From positions 1-7,181 of the forward strand of contig CAJVYZ010000132.1 in the NCBI GenBank assembly GCA_913009915.1: a stretch of DNA of 7,181 nt, in the 5' to 3' direction. The notes beneath the pieces are model-generated. The model was not told the DNA's origin, searched no databases, and saw only the letters and a list, made by a program, of their open reading frames with translations. A program made the position numbers and the translations under genes. Below are positions 1 through 6,459 of this stretch, piece by piece (within the stretch, counting starts at the first letter, position 1; each line of letters opens with the position of its first letter). Origin of the DNA: an uncultured Gemmatimonadota bacterium. Its GTDB lineage: Bacteria; Gemmatimonadota; Gemmatimonadetes; Gemmatimonadales; GWC2-71-9.

Positions 1-116
<116 letters not shown>

Positions 117-182
117 CAAGCAGAAGACGGCATACGAGATATATCAGTGTGACTGGAGTTCAGACGTGTGCTCTTCCGATCT
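117..182. other. Untrimmed Illumina P7 indexed adapter (left end)
   Basis: Bases 117-140 match the Illumina P7 flow-cell sequence. Bases 141-148 are an 8-nt index position (atatcagt), and 149-182 are the TruSeq read-2 adapter ending in CTCTTCCGATCT. Read on the other strand the index is ACTGATAT, which I recall as TruSeq index 25. The true insert starts at 183. Frames through this stretch give peptides familiar as adapter contaminants in protein databases, for example KQKTAYEIYQCDWSSDVC and SRRRHTRYISVTGVQTC. The 66-bp block recurs inverted at 7039-7104. Confidence 0.98.
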
Positions 183-737
183 ATCCCCCGCACGTTCGCG
201 TCGTGGTCTGAGTACCAGCAGTTGGTGGATACCCTGGTGCACACGGGTTCGATGGACGAGGGATCGAAGATCTGGTGGGATCTCAGGCCCCATTGGAAGT
301 TTCCCACGCTCGAATTCCGCGTATGCGACGTCTGCACCCGCGTGGACGAAGCCATATGTCTGGCGGCCCTGTTTCAGGCGATCGTAGCGAAACTGTGGAA
401 ACTCCGGTTGGACAACCTGACCTTCCGATCCTACCCGCTCGATTTGATTCAGGAGAACAAATGGCGTGCCGTCCGCTACGGGTTGGACGGGAAGCTGATC
501 GACTTCGGCAAGCAACGGGAGATTCCGGCCCGCGACCTGATCCGCGAGCTGGTCGAGTGGTTCCTCGATGACGTGGTGGATGAACTGGACAGCCGGCGCG
601 AGGTCGAGTACGCCCTGACGATGCTCGAGCAAGGCACCAGCGCGGACCGGCAGGTGGCCGTGTTCGAGCGCACCGGTGACCTCAAGGCTGTGGTCGATCA
701 CCTCGTCGCCGAAACGGCCGACGGGGTCGTGGGGTAG
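183..737 (+). CDS. ybdK: Carboxylate-amine ligase, YbdK/GCS2 family (C-terminal half, 5' end missing)
   Basis: This is the last 184 residues of a protein of the glutamate-cysteine ligase family 2 (YbdK type). Family members are usually about 370-380 residues, so roughly the first half is missing because the insert starts at 183 in the adapter. They join a carboxylate, typically glutamate, to an amine using ATP, and E. coli YbdK has weak glutamate-cysteine ligase activity in the cytoplasm. Visible family landmarks, numbered from the first intact codon, are the block KIWWDLRPHWKFPTLEFRVCDV at 29-50, ENKWRAVRYGLDGKLIDFG at 91-109, and a tail with GTSADRQ (151-157) and TGDLKAVVDHL (164-174). The frame can be extended upstream only into adapter sequence (ATG at 168), so that start is false. 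The stop is TAG at 735-737. The family call is firm; the true substrate is unknown. Confidence 0.9.
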   Translation: MPRTFASWSEYQQLVDTLVHTGSMDEGSKIWWDLRPHWKFPTLEFRVCDVCTRVDEAICLAALFQAIVAKLWKLRLDNLTFRSYPLDLIQENKWRAVRYGLDGKLIDFGKQREIPARDLIRELVEWFLDDVVDELDSRREVEYALTMLEQGTSADRQVAVFERTGDLKAVVDHLVAETADGVVG

Positions 738-859
738 CCTACCCGTTGCCGCGCGTCTCTGGCCGTGCAGCCGGCTAAGGCGACGGTCAGTGCAGCCAGT
801 TGCAGGCTTTTGGTCGAACACCGCATCACGCCTGAGGCTAGTTTCTTCGGGGAGCGCAT
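698..859 (-). CDS. Possible small lipoprotein (53 aa), speculative
   Basis: This minus-strand frame encodes 53 residues starting MRSPKKLASGVMRC. It has a basic N-terminus, a hydrophobic stretch LQLAALTVALAGC (19-31) ending in a lipobox-like LAGC with Cys31, and then a short polar tail. That layout is what a lipoprotein signal peptide looks like, and the frame fills most of an otherwise empty gap. Against it, the 3' end overlaps the ligase gene antisense by 40 bp and I see no good ribosome binding site; GGTGAG lies too far upstream of ATG 859, and an internal ATG at residue 12 is an alternative start. In GC-rich DNA such frames can arise by chance, particularly as the frame stays open upstream to 1456. 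I recognise no homologue. Confidence 0.25.
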   Translation of the reverse strand: MRSPKKLASGVMRCSTKSLQLAALTVALAGCTARDARQRVGYPTTPSAVSATR

Positions 860-1000
860 GGCCCGTAAAATGCTCTCACCCAAAGCAGGATGCCAGCGTG
901 GGACCGAGTTGCCCGCCGCCCCATTAGGTTGTTTGATTAGGCCTATCCAGGACCGGCGTGAGGAACGCCGACCGGATCCAGAAAGGAACGACGCTCGACC
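738..1000. other. Intergenic gap between ligase and response regulator
   Basis: No plus-strand gene is supported here. The stretch presumably carries the promoter and leader of the receiver gene at 1001, but I could not find a convincing -35/-10 pair. A short inverted repeat CGGCGT (954-959) / ACGCCG (965-970) with a 5-nt loop lies 30 bp upstream of the receiver start. It is not followed by T residues, so it is not an intrinsic terminator. The only coding candidate is the speculative minus-strand lipoprotein at 698-859. No terminator is visible after the ligase stop. Confidence 0.5.
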
Positions 1001-1444
1001 ATGGAAGCAGGGCGCATCAATGTTCTGTTGGTGGAAGACAACCCGGCCCACGCCGAGCTGGTGACCCGTAGCCTGGAGGAAAACCGGACGCAGATACGGG
1101 TGCACCACGTATCCGACGGTGAAGCGGCCATCGACTACCTCATGCGCCAAGGCCGGTTCAGCCAGCCCGAAACCAGCCCTCGGCCCGAAGTGATCCTCCT
1201 CGACCTGCGGCTCCCCAAGATCGACGGGCTCGAAGTCCTTCGCACCGTCAAGAGCACCAATGGGCTTCGGCGAATCCCCGTGGTCGTGCTCACCACCTCC
1301 GCCGCCGAACCGGACGTCTCGCGGGCCTACGAGCTTCACGCCAACAGTTACCTCGTCAAACCGGTAGACTACTCGAAGTTCACCCGTCTCATGCACCAAC
1401 TGGGTTTCTACTGGCTCGAGTGGAACGAGCGGCCCAACCTCTAG
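1001..1444 (+). CDS. Single-domain response regulator (CheY/Rcp1-like receiver)
   Basis: The 147-residue protein is one receiver domain with no output domain. The acidic pocket is Glu12-Asp13 in VLLVEDN, the phospho-acceptor is Asp68 in LLDLRLP, the switch Thr is Thr98 in VVLTTS, the switch aromatic is Tyr117, and the conserved Lys is Lys120 in YLVKPVD. The long alpha2-beta3 segment, the LTTS motif and the extended C-terminal tail (LMHQLGFYWLEWNE) are typical of Rcp1-like regulators, which act with hybrid or phytochrome-type histidine kinases by protein-protein contact. No kinase gene lies in the window, so the partner is unknown. Start ATG 1001 is preceded by AAAGGA at 982-987, with rather wide spacing. 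The stop lies 68 bp before my chosen start of the sugar kinase, on the same strand, so cotranscription is possible but a functional link is not implied. Confidence 0.93.
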   Translation: MEAGRINVLLVEDNPAHAELVTRSLEENRTQIRVHHVSDGEAAIDYLMRQGRFSQPETSPRPEVILLDLRLPKIDGLEVLRTVKSTNGLRRIPVVVLTTSAAEPDVSRAYELHANSYLVKPVDYSKFTRLMHQLGFYWLEWNERPNL

Positions 1445-1485
1445 ACCGTTGCCCACCGGGGCGTGACGGCCTCAACCATCTCGTC

Positions 1486-1500
1486 CTGGGTTACACCCAG
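1486..1500 (+). other. Short perfect hairpin ahead of the sugar kinase start
   Basis: CTGGGT (1486-1491) and ACCCAG (1495-1500) form a 6-bp perfect stem with a 3-nt loop. It lies between the receiver stop and the GTG at 1513, ending 12 nt before that codon, where a ribosome binding site would sit. No T tract follows, so a classical terminator is unlikely. It could be a chance feature or could affect translation of the kinase. Confidence 0.3.
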
Positions 1501-1512
1501 ACCGGCCCCGCC

Positions 1513-2736
1513 GTGACCGACCCGATTAGATCCTCGACAGTATCTACTGTGCGCCGGCAATTCACCGACGTCGTCGGCGACACCACCGGGTGGTTCGTGG
1601 TCCGCGCCCCCGGGAGGGCCAACCTCATCGGCGAACACATCGACTACAACGGTCTGGCCGTCTTGCCCATGGCCATCGACCGGAGCATCACCCTCATGGT
1701 CCGGCCGCGCCAGGACCGTACCGTGCGGGTCCACAACATCGACCCGCGCTTCGGCAGCCGGACGTTCGAACTGTCAGACGCCATTACCCCGGCCCCGCAA
1801 GGAGACTGGGGGAACTATGTCCGAGCGGCAGCCCAGGCCGTCTGTCGGGACCACCCCGATGTCCCTGGCCTGGATGCCGTCATCGGGTCCGATCTCCCAG
1901 CTGCGGCGGGCCTCAGTTCGTCGTCCGCCCTGGTGGTCGCCAGCGCCTTGGCGCTGCTCCACGCCGGCGGGCTCCCGATCGACCGCGGCGGCCTCATGGG
2001 CCGGCTGGCCGCGGCGGAACGCTACGTAGGGTTGCGGGGCGGGGGGATGGATCAGGCGATCTGTCTGGGCGCTCGGGCCGGCACCGCCGCGCACATCCGG
2101 TTCGATCCCCTGGCGCTCGATACCGTCGGCATTCCTGCTGACTGGCGGTTCGTGGTTGCCTCCAGCCTCGTGCCCGCCCGCAAGTCCGCCGAAGCCAGGG
2201 CGGTGTACCACCGCCGCACCGAGGAGTGCCGCCAGGCCGCCAAGGAGATCGCCCGGCTACTGGAACTTCCGGCCGCCACCGGATACCCGGCCTTACTGGC
2301 CCGCTTCGATACCGACGAACTCCTGGCGGTCGCCGGCGAACTCCGGGATCATCAACTCGCCCGGCGGTTCCGCCACGTCGTCACCGAAGCCCGGCGGGTC
2401 GACCGGGCCGTATCAGCGTTGGCCACCAAGAGCCTGGATACCTTCGGGGATCTGATGACGGCGTCGCACGCGTCGCTCAGGGACGACTACCAGGTGAGTT
2501 GTCCCGAACTGGACAGCCTGGTCGACCTGGCCAGGGAGAGCGGCGCTGTAGGTGCGCGCCTGACCGGTGCCGGGTTGGGGGGCTGTATCATTGTCCTCGG
2601 CACCGTGGAAACCGTTCCCGTCATGGTGCAACGGCTCGACCGAGATTTCTACCGGGGTCGGGTGGCCATCACCGACCTGGATGCCGTCCGCTTCGTCGCT
2701 GTCCCCGCCGATGGGGCGACCATCACGGCATCGTAG
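1513..2736 (+). CDS. Galactokinase-family GHMP sugar kinase
   Basis: The protein is a GHMP-superfamily sugar kinase of galactokinase type, forming a sugar 1-phosphate from a hexose and ATP in the cytoplasm. All three family motifs are present, numbered from GTG 1513 (407 aa): the galactokinase signature PGRANLIGEHIDYN at 33-46, the ATP-binding loop LPAAAGLSSSSAL at 128-140, and the C-terminal LTGAGLGGC at 350-358. Asp180 in GGGMDQ is the expected catalytic base. Length is normal for galactokinases (about 380-410). The frame is open back to GTG 1420 inside the receiver gene. I prefer GTG 1513 because it leaves 32 residues before PGR, close to the 28 I count in E. coli GalK; GTG 1549 would leave only 20. 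No strong ribosome binding site supports either. The loop GEHIDYNGLAVLP resembles GALK2-type N-acetylgalactosamine kinases (GEHIDYCGYSVLP) as much as GalK (GEHTDYNDGFVLP), so I give no gene symbol. Confidence 0.88.
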   Translation: MTDPIRSSTVSTVRRQFTDVVGDTTGWFVVRAPGRANLIGEHIDYNGLAVLPMAIDRSITLMVRPRQDRTVRVHNIDPRFGSRTFELSDAITPAPQGDWGNYVRAAAQAVCRDHPDVPGLDAVIGSDLPAAAGLSSSSALVVASALALLHAGGLPIDRGGLMGRLAAAERYVGLRGGGMDQAICLGARAGTAAHIRFDPLALDTVGIPADWRFVVASSLVPARKSAEARAVYHRRTEECRQAAKEIARLLELPAATGYPALLARFDTDELLAVAGELRDHQLARRFRHVVTEARRVDRAVSALATKSLDTFGDLMTASHASLRDDYQVSCPELDSLVDLARESGAVGARLTGAGLGGCIIVLGTVETVPVMVQRLDRDFYRGRVAITDLDAVRFVAVPADGATITAS

Positions 2737-2744
2737 CCACCAGC

Positions 2745-4508
2745 CTACCGAAAACCCACCTTCGGCAGCAGCCGGAACACCGCTAGGCCGCTGAGCAGCA
2801 CGACGGCAAACGCCATCGCCGCGGGCCAGGGTTGACCATAGAGCAGGTAGCCCGTCCCGAACAGCGCTCCGTACACGAAGACACAGCCGAGGGCCCAGCA
2901 TGCCACCGAGGCCGAGAGGGTGCCGCCAGGGTCGGCGTCCACCTCGACGACACGTTTCCATCCGTGGCCGAATGGCTTGATGGCGTCGTAGAATCGCTGT
3001 AGCACTGCCGTGTCTTCCGGGGTCGTCAGGAAGGTGACGGCCAGCCAGCCCACGGTGGTGATGCCGACGCCGATCACCAGAGCCGACGAGGCCGGCAAGG
3101 ACGCCAAGCCGAGTGCCTCGTGTACGAACTGGAAGTAGATGGCCACGACGAAGGAAATCACCATCGCCGAGATTTCACTCCAGGCGTTGATGCGCCACCA
3201 GAACCATCTCAGGATGAACACCAGGCCGGTTCCGGCCCCGATCTGCAGCAGAATCTGAAAGGCCTGGAGTGCGTTGGTCAGCCACAGCGACAGGGCCGAG
3301 GCGATGATGATGAGGACCACGGTCGTGGCGCGGCCCACGGCCACGTAGTGGTGCTCGCTGCGATCGCCGGCAAGGAAGCGCCGGTAGTAGTCGTTGACGA
3401 CATAAGACGCGCCCCAGTTGAGGTGGGTACTGATGGTGGACATGTACGCCGCCGCGAGCGATGCCACGACCAGGCCCAGCAGTCCGTGGGGGACGAATAC
3501 CAGCATGGCAGGGTACGCCAGATCGTGTCCGATGATCGATGGATCGAGGTTGGGGAAGGCCGCGGCTATTGAATCGAGTGTCGGGTAGACGATCAACGAC
3601 GCCAGGCCGACGAGTATCCACGGCCACGGCCTCAGGGCGTAATGGGCGATGTTGAACCACAACGTGGCGCCCATGGCACCCTCCTCGGTACGGGCGGCCA
3701 GCATCCGCTGCGCCTGGTAGCCGCCACCGCCGGGCTCCGCGCCGGGATACCAAGTGGCCCACCACTGGACGGCGAGGGGGACGATGAACACCGCCGCCGC
3801 CGAACGCCAATCGGTAAAGTCGGGCAGGAACGAGAGCTTCCCTTGGAGGGCGGGGTGGTGCAACAAGCCTTCCAAACCACCGACTTCAGGGATAGCCAAG
3901 GCGTAGTACGCCGCTGACACGGCTCCGATCATGGCGATCACGAACAGCACCAGGTCGGTAACGACAACGCCCCACAAGCCTGACGTCGCCGAGTAGATGA
4001 CGGTAACCGTTCCGGCCATGACGACGATCTTCCACGGCTCCAGGCCCAGCAACACGCCGCCGATCTTGATGGCCGCCAACGTCACCGTGGCCATGATCAT
4101 GATGTTGAAGAACACGCCGAGGTACAGTGCCCGGAACCCGCGGAGGAACGCGGCTGGTTTGCCGCCGTAGCGGAGTTCGTAGAAGGCCATGTCGGTGAGC
4201 GCGCCGGAGCGGCGCCACAACTTGGCATAGAAGAACACCGTCAACATCCCCGTCACCAGGAAGGCCCACCAGACCCAGTTGCCGCTCACACCGTTGGTGC
4301 GGACGATGTCGGTGACCAGGTTTGGCGTGTCGGTCGAGAACGTCGTGGCCACCATCGACGTGCCCAGGAGCCACCAGGGGAGCTTGCGGCCGGCCAGGAA
4401 GAACTCCTGCCGGTTGGCCCCCGCCCGTCTCGCAAACGCGATACCGACGATCAGGGCCATCGCCCCGTACAGCGCAATTACGATCAAGTCGATGGCAGTG
4501 AGTCGCAT
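2745..4508 (-). CDS. Sodium:solute symporter (SSS family), probable sugar transporter
   Basis: This 587-residue inner-membrane protein has many long hydrophobic segments and belongs to the SSS family (relatives of SGLT, PutP and PanF), which drive solute uptake with the sodium gradient. Family landmarks are FFLAGRKLPWW at 36-46 after the first helix, the SSS signature YSATSGLWGVVVTD at 172-185, and STISTHLNWGASYVVNDYY at 357-375, whose Ser/Thr-rich start corresponds to the Na2 sodium-site helix. The length suits the sugar-type branch with extra C-terminal helices. ATG 4508 is 9 bp after the stop of the nucleotidyltransferase, with a modest AGGA upstream overlapping that stop region, so the two form a tight minus-strand operon. 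The stop is 8 bp from the convergent kinase stop. Sugar as substrate is inferred from the neighbours; amino acids, organic acids or polyols cannot be excluded. Confidence 0.92.
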   Translation of the reverse strand: MRLTAIDLIVIALYGAMALIVGIAFARRAGANRQEFFLAGRKLPWWLLGTSMVATTFSTDTPNLVTDIVRTNGVSGNWVWWAFLVTGMLTVFFYAKLWRRSGALTDMAFYELRYGGKPAAFLRGFRALYLGVFFNIMIMATVTLAAIKIGGVLLGLEPWKIVVMAGTVTVIYSATSGLWGVVVTDLVLFVIAMIGAVSAAYYALAIPEVGGLEGLLHHPALQGKLSFLPDFTDWRSAAAVFIVPLAVQWWATWYPGAEPGGGGYQAQRMLAARTEEGAMGATLWFNIAHYALRPWPWILVGLASLIVYPTLDSIAAAFPNLDPSIIGHDLAYPAMLVFVPHGLLGLVVASLAAAYMSTISTHLNWGASYVVNDYYRRFLAGDRSEHHYVAVGRATTVVLIIIASALSLWLTNALQAFQILLQIGAGTGLVFILRWFWWRINAWSEISAMVISFVVAIYFQFVHEALGLASLPASSALVIGVGITTVGWLAVTFLTTPEDTAVLQRFYDAIKPFGHGWKRVVEVDADPGGTLSASVACWALGCVFVYGALFGTGYLLYGQPWPAAMAFAVVLLSGLAVFRLLPKVGFR

Positions 4509-4517
4509 CGGCGGTGC

Positions 4518-5396
4518 CTATCCTGGAGGGTGGAGATCGAACCGCGCCGGGTAGGTGCCCTCGGAGGTCAGGGCCTCGAGGCGTGCCTGCACAGTGGAGC
4601 GATCGGCCGGGTGGGTCAAGCCGAACCACGCTTCGTGGGCCGGGAGCAGACGCACCGTGGCGTCACCGGACATCATCTGGGCATTGACTGCCTCACTCAA
4701 CAGGAACTCGACTCCCGGTCCATCGGCCTCTCGCTGACCGAAATGCTGGGACTGGGTACGCAGCCTGTCAAAAAGTGCGGGGGTGAAGCCCCAGAGGTTC
4801 AGCGACACCCAGGAGTCGCGGTCGAGGACTGCCCTGTGGTCGCTGAGGTCGGTGCCTTCGACCCGGTCTCCCACGTGCCTGACGTCTCGCCACTCACTGA
4901 TCGCCTCGACCATGTCGCCGTCATCCACCTGGCACATGGCCCGGGACACACCACCCGCCGGCGACAGGGTCGCGGCCAGGGGATAACCGACCACCGCGTA
5001 TGAGCCTCCCGGGGGAACCCCGCCCAGGTAGCGCAGCAGCGTCGTCCAGGCACGCCGACCGTAGAAGTCGTCGGCGTTGGCGACGGCAAACGGCTCACGC
5101 ACCAGGCCGGCAGCTGCCAGGACCGCGTGGCCGGTTCCGGCCGGCCGGCCCTCCCCGGCGTCCTGCAGGGCGAACGACACCGGAAGAGGGCCGAAGACGG
5201 TCTCGAGGTGGTCTTCGAGCGCGGACCGCATGTGCGACAGGGTCACGATGATGAGCCGGCCGGCTCCGCCACGCAGGGCGTCGAATATTCCGTAATCGAG
5301 GAGACTCTGCCCGCTGGGGCCCACGGGCTCCAGCTGTTTCGGCCGGCGATAGCGTGTCGACCGTCCCGCGGCCAGAAAGACGACAGTCATCGGCAT
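4518..5396 (-). CDS. Nucleotidyltransferase (NTP_transferase), probable sugar-1-phosphate type
   Basis: The 292-residue protein has the Rossmann-like fold of sugar-phosphate nucleotidyltransferases, which make NDP-sugars from a sugar phosphate and an NTP. Landmarks are the N-terminal nucleotide loop LAAGRSTRYRRPKQLEPVGP at 8-27, the base-recognition-like GTGHAVL at 87-93, NADDFYG at 107-113 carrying the metal-binding Asp, and SLNLWGFTP at 198-206. This combination matches a family of about 300 residues that I know from many bacteria as uncharacterised nucleotidyltransferases. Relatives usually read GSRYGG-KQL in the loop; here it is STRYRRPKQL, a departure worth noting. The frame stays open far upstream, but homology starts at VVFLAAG, so the start is ATG 5396 or ATG 5390 two codons later. 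It heads the operon with the symporter and faces the convergent sugar kinase, which suggests it uses that kinase's product. The nucleotide and sugar are not readable from the sequence. Confidence 0.85.
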   Translation of the reverse strand: MPMTVVFLAAGRSTRYRRPKQLEPVGPSGQSLLDYGIFDALRGGAGRLIIVTLSHMRSALEDHLETVFGPLPVSFALQDAGEGRPAGTGHAVLAAAGLVREPFAVANADDFYGRRAWTTLLRYLGGVPPGGSYAVVGYPLAATLSPAGGVSRAMCQVDDGDMVEAISEWRDVRHVGDRVEGTDLSDHRAVLDRDSWVSLNLWGFTPALFDRLRTQSQHFGQREADGPGVEFLLSEAVNAQMMSGDATVRLLPAHEAWFGLTHPADRSTVQARLEALTSEGTYPARFDLHPPG

Positions 5397-5538
5397 TGAG
5401 CGGTCAGGGGGTATCTTGGTGGTGGGCCAGGGGCGCAATATGACTCGCCGGTGCCTCGACGCAAGCTTGACAATGCCCGCATCACCCGACGCATCTTGGT
5501 GCCACACCGGTCGGCTCACCGTCAACAGGGGACACGCC
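5397..5538. promoter_or_regulatory. Divergent intergenic region (nucleotidyltransferase / deaminase)
   Basis: This 142-bp space must carry signals for both flanking genes. On the minus strand, CATATT (5442-5437) with TTGCGT (5464-5459) 16 bp upstream is a weak sigma70-like candidate that would give a leader of about 35 nt for the nucleotidyltransferase-symporter pair. On the plus strand there is a perfect TTGACA at 5467-5472, but no acceptable -10 at 16-18 bp. AGGGGA at 5527-5532, 6 nt before GTG 5539, is a good ribosome binding site for the deaminase and decides its start. A 9-bp direct repeat ATCTTGGTG occurs at 5413-5421 and 5493-5501, 80 bp apart, of unknown meaning. Confidence 0.4.
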
Positions 5539-6114
5539 GTGACATCATCCGCCCTGCCGCCGACGCTTGCCATTTCCCTCCCCGACTGGATCGGTGATGT
5601 CGTGCCGTGGGATGACGCGTTCCCCACCGACGAGGCACGGATGGATCTGGCGATCGCGTTGTCACGGGAGAACATCGACCGCGGTACCGGCGGTCCTTTT
5701 GGGGCCTGCGTTTTCGAGCAGCAAAGCGGACGGTTGGTGGCCGTAGGGGTCAACAGCGTGCAACGCCACAACAACTCGACACTGCACGCGGAAATGGTTG
5801 CCCTGATGATGGCCCAACACCGGCTGCAGCACTTCACCTTGCACGACGAGAGCCTGCCAGTGCACGACTTGGTTACGTCGTGCGACCCCTGTGCCATGTG
5901 CTTCGGTGCCGTCCCGTGGAGCGGTGTGCGGCGCGTGGTGAGCGGTGCCACCCGAGACGACGCGGCCAATCTCGGATTCGACGAAGGGCCGGTATTCGAT
6001 CAGTCTTACCGCTACCTCGAAGCGCGGGGCATCGAGTTCCACCGGGAAGTGCAACGCCAGGCCGCAGTCGACGTCCTGGAACGATACCGTCGAGAGGGCG
6101 GCGCCATATACTAA
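5539..6114 (+). CDS. Nucleoside/guanine deaminase-like protein (CDA fold)
   Basis: This 191-residue zinc-dependent deaminase belongs to the cytidine deaminase-like superfamily, whose members hydrolytically remove an amino group from a nucleobase or nucleoside. The zinc site is His83 with catalytic Glu85 in LHAEMVAL, plus Cys118 and Cys121 in CDPCAMC. GGPFGA at 51-56 is the usual substrate-loop motif. After the zinc site, ATRDDAANLGFDEG (137-150) resembles the corresponding region of Bacillus GuaD (TDAAEAGFDD), so guanine deamination to xanthine is the best guess; TadA or a cytosine/creatinine deaminase fits less well. About 30 residues precede the region matched by Bacillus GuaD (which is about 156 aa), a layout I associate with a longer deaminase branch. 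GTG 5539 is chosen for its close AGGGGA site; the frame is open upstream to 5416 without recognisable homology. It is transcribed divergently from the sugar operon, and no purine gene is adjacent. Confidence 0.88.
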   Translation: MTSSALPPTLAISLPDWIGDVVPWDDAFPTDEARMDLAIALSRENIDRGTGGPFGACVFEQQSGRLVAVGVNSVQRHNNSTLHAEMVALMMAQHRLQHFTLHDESLPVHDLVTSCDPCAMCFGAVPWSGVRRVVSGATRDDAANLGFDEGPVFDQSYRYLEARGIEFHREVQRQAAVDVLERYRREGGAIY

Positions 6115-6137
6115 TGGGTAGCCCCTGTTTGGTCCCC

Positions 6138-6167
6138 TTGACGTAACTCGTTAGCGGAGGTCATATT
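6138..6167 (+). promoter_or_regulatory. Candidate sigma70-type promoter before the small-protein cluster
   Basis: TTGACG at 6138-6143 (5 of 6 to consensus) and CATATT at 6162-6167 (4 of 6) are separated by 18 bp, in the 98-bp gap after the deaminase stop. Transcription would begin near 6175, about 40 nt before ATG 6213. The same GTCATATT octamer occurs on the minus strand at 5444-5437 before the nucleotidyltransferase. The call is by eye, and spacing and match are only moderate. Confidence 0.35.
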
Positions 6168-6212
6168 AGCCGCGTTCCCCGTCCACCGTCGGTTTATCGC
6201 CGGAGAACGCCC

Positions 6213-6452
6213 ATGGCATGGCGCGTAGTGGAATTTGCAGACACCCAATGGCAAGTCTCGGCTGCGGTCGAGCGACGAGCTCACAACGCCTATTACCGTC
6301 TGGTGCTCTCCTTTCGGTCGGCAGGTCCGGACGGTACCTCGGTCTGGGCGCCGTACCCGCTCGAGGCAGACTCCAAGTCGTGCCTGTTCGCCGAAGCGGA
6401 TCGGCTTTCCACCGACCGTCTCACAGCCCTTCTGGCCGAGCACATCAGCTGA
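6213..6452 (+). CDS. Small conserved-looking protein of unknown function (79 aa)
   Basis: I do not recognise this 79-residue protein at family level. It begins MAWRVVEFADTQWQVSAAVE and has no signal peptide, membrane segment or Cys pair. Alternating hydrophobic and polar residues (WRVVEF, WQVSAAVE, YYRLVLSFRS, TSVWAPYP) suggest a small beta-rich fold, and the tail FAEADRLSTDRLTALLAEH looks helical. Support for coding comes from a good ribosome binding site, GGAGAA at 6202-6207, 5 nt before ATG 6213, and from the next gene starting 7 bp after the stop. It probably starts a small operon with the genes at 6460 and perhaps 6780, driven by the candidate promoter at 6138-6167. It appears cytoplasmic. 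A plus-one frame over the same bases is also open, but its Arg/Pro/Ser-rich product looks like a shadow. Confidence 0.72.
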   Translation: MAWRVVEFADTQWQVSAAVERRAHNAYYRLVLSFRSAGPDGTSVWAPYPLEADSKSCLFAEADRLSTDRLTALLAEHIS

Positions 6453-6459
6453 GACCGGC

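Noticed and set aside
954..970. Inverted repeat before the receiver gene as a terminator or operator
   Set aside because: The stem is only 6 bp with no T tract, and such short repeats are expected by chance in GC-rich DNA.
698..1456. Long minus-strand open frame of 252 codons opposite the receiver gene
   Set aside because: Most of it is an antisense shadow of the receiver, which has a complete set of catalytic residues. Only the last 53 codons are kept, as a low-confidence lipoprotein.
1420..1512. Upstream start (GTG 1420) for the sugar kinase, overlapping the receiver gene
   Set aside because: It adds 31 residues without homology and has no ribosome binding site. GTG 1513 gives the usual N-terminal length before the PGR motif.
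1590..2141. Plus-strand frame of 183 codons inside the kinase gene
   Set aside because: It is an Arg/Pro/Gly/His-rich alternative frame, typical of a shadow in GC-rich DNA.
3120..3572. Plus-strand frame of 150 codons inside the symporter gene
   Set aside because: Its product is His/Gly/Arg/Asp-rich without domains, and it is an antisense shadow of transmembrane coding sequence.
5467..5495. Perfect TTGACA as -35 for the deaminase
   Set aside because: No sequence resembling TATAAT lies 16-18 bp downstream, so I do not call a promoter from it alone.
5397..5969. N-terminal extension of the nucleotidyltransferase frame back to 5969
   Set aside because: The extension runs antisense through most of the deaminase gene and has no recognisable homology. 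The family starts just before VVFLAAG.
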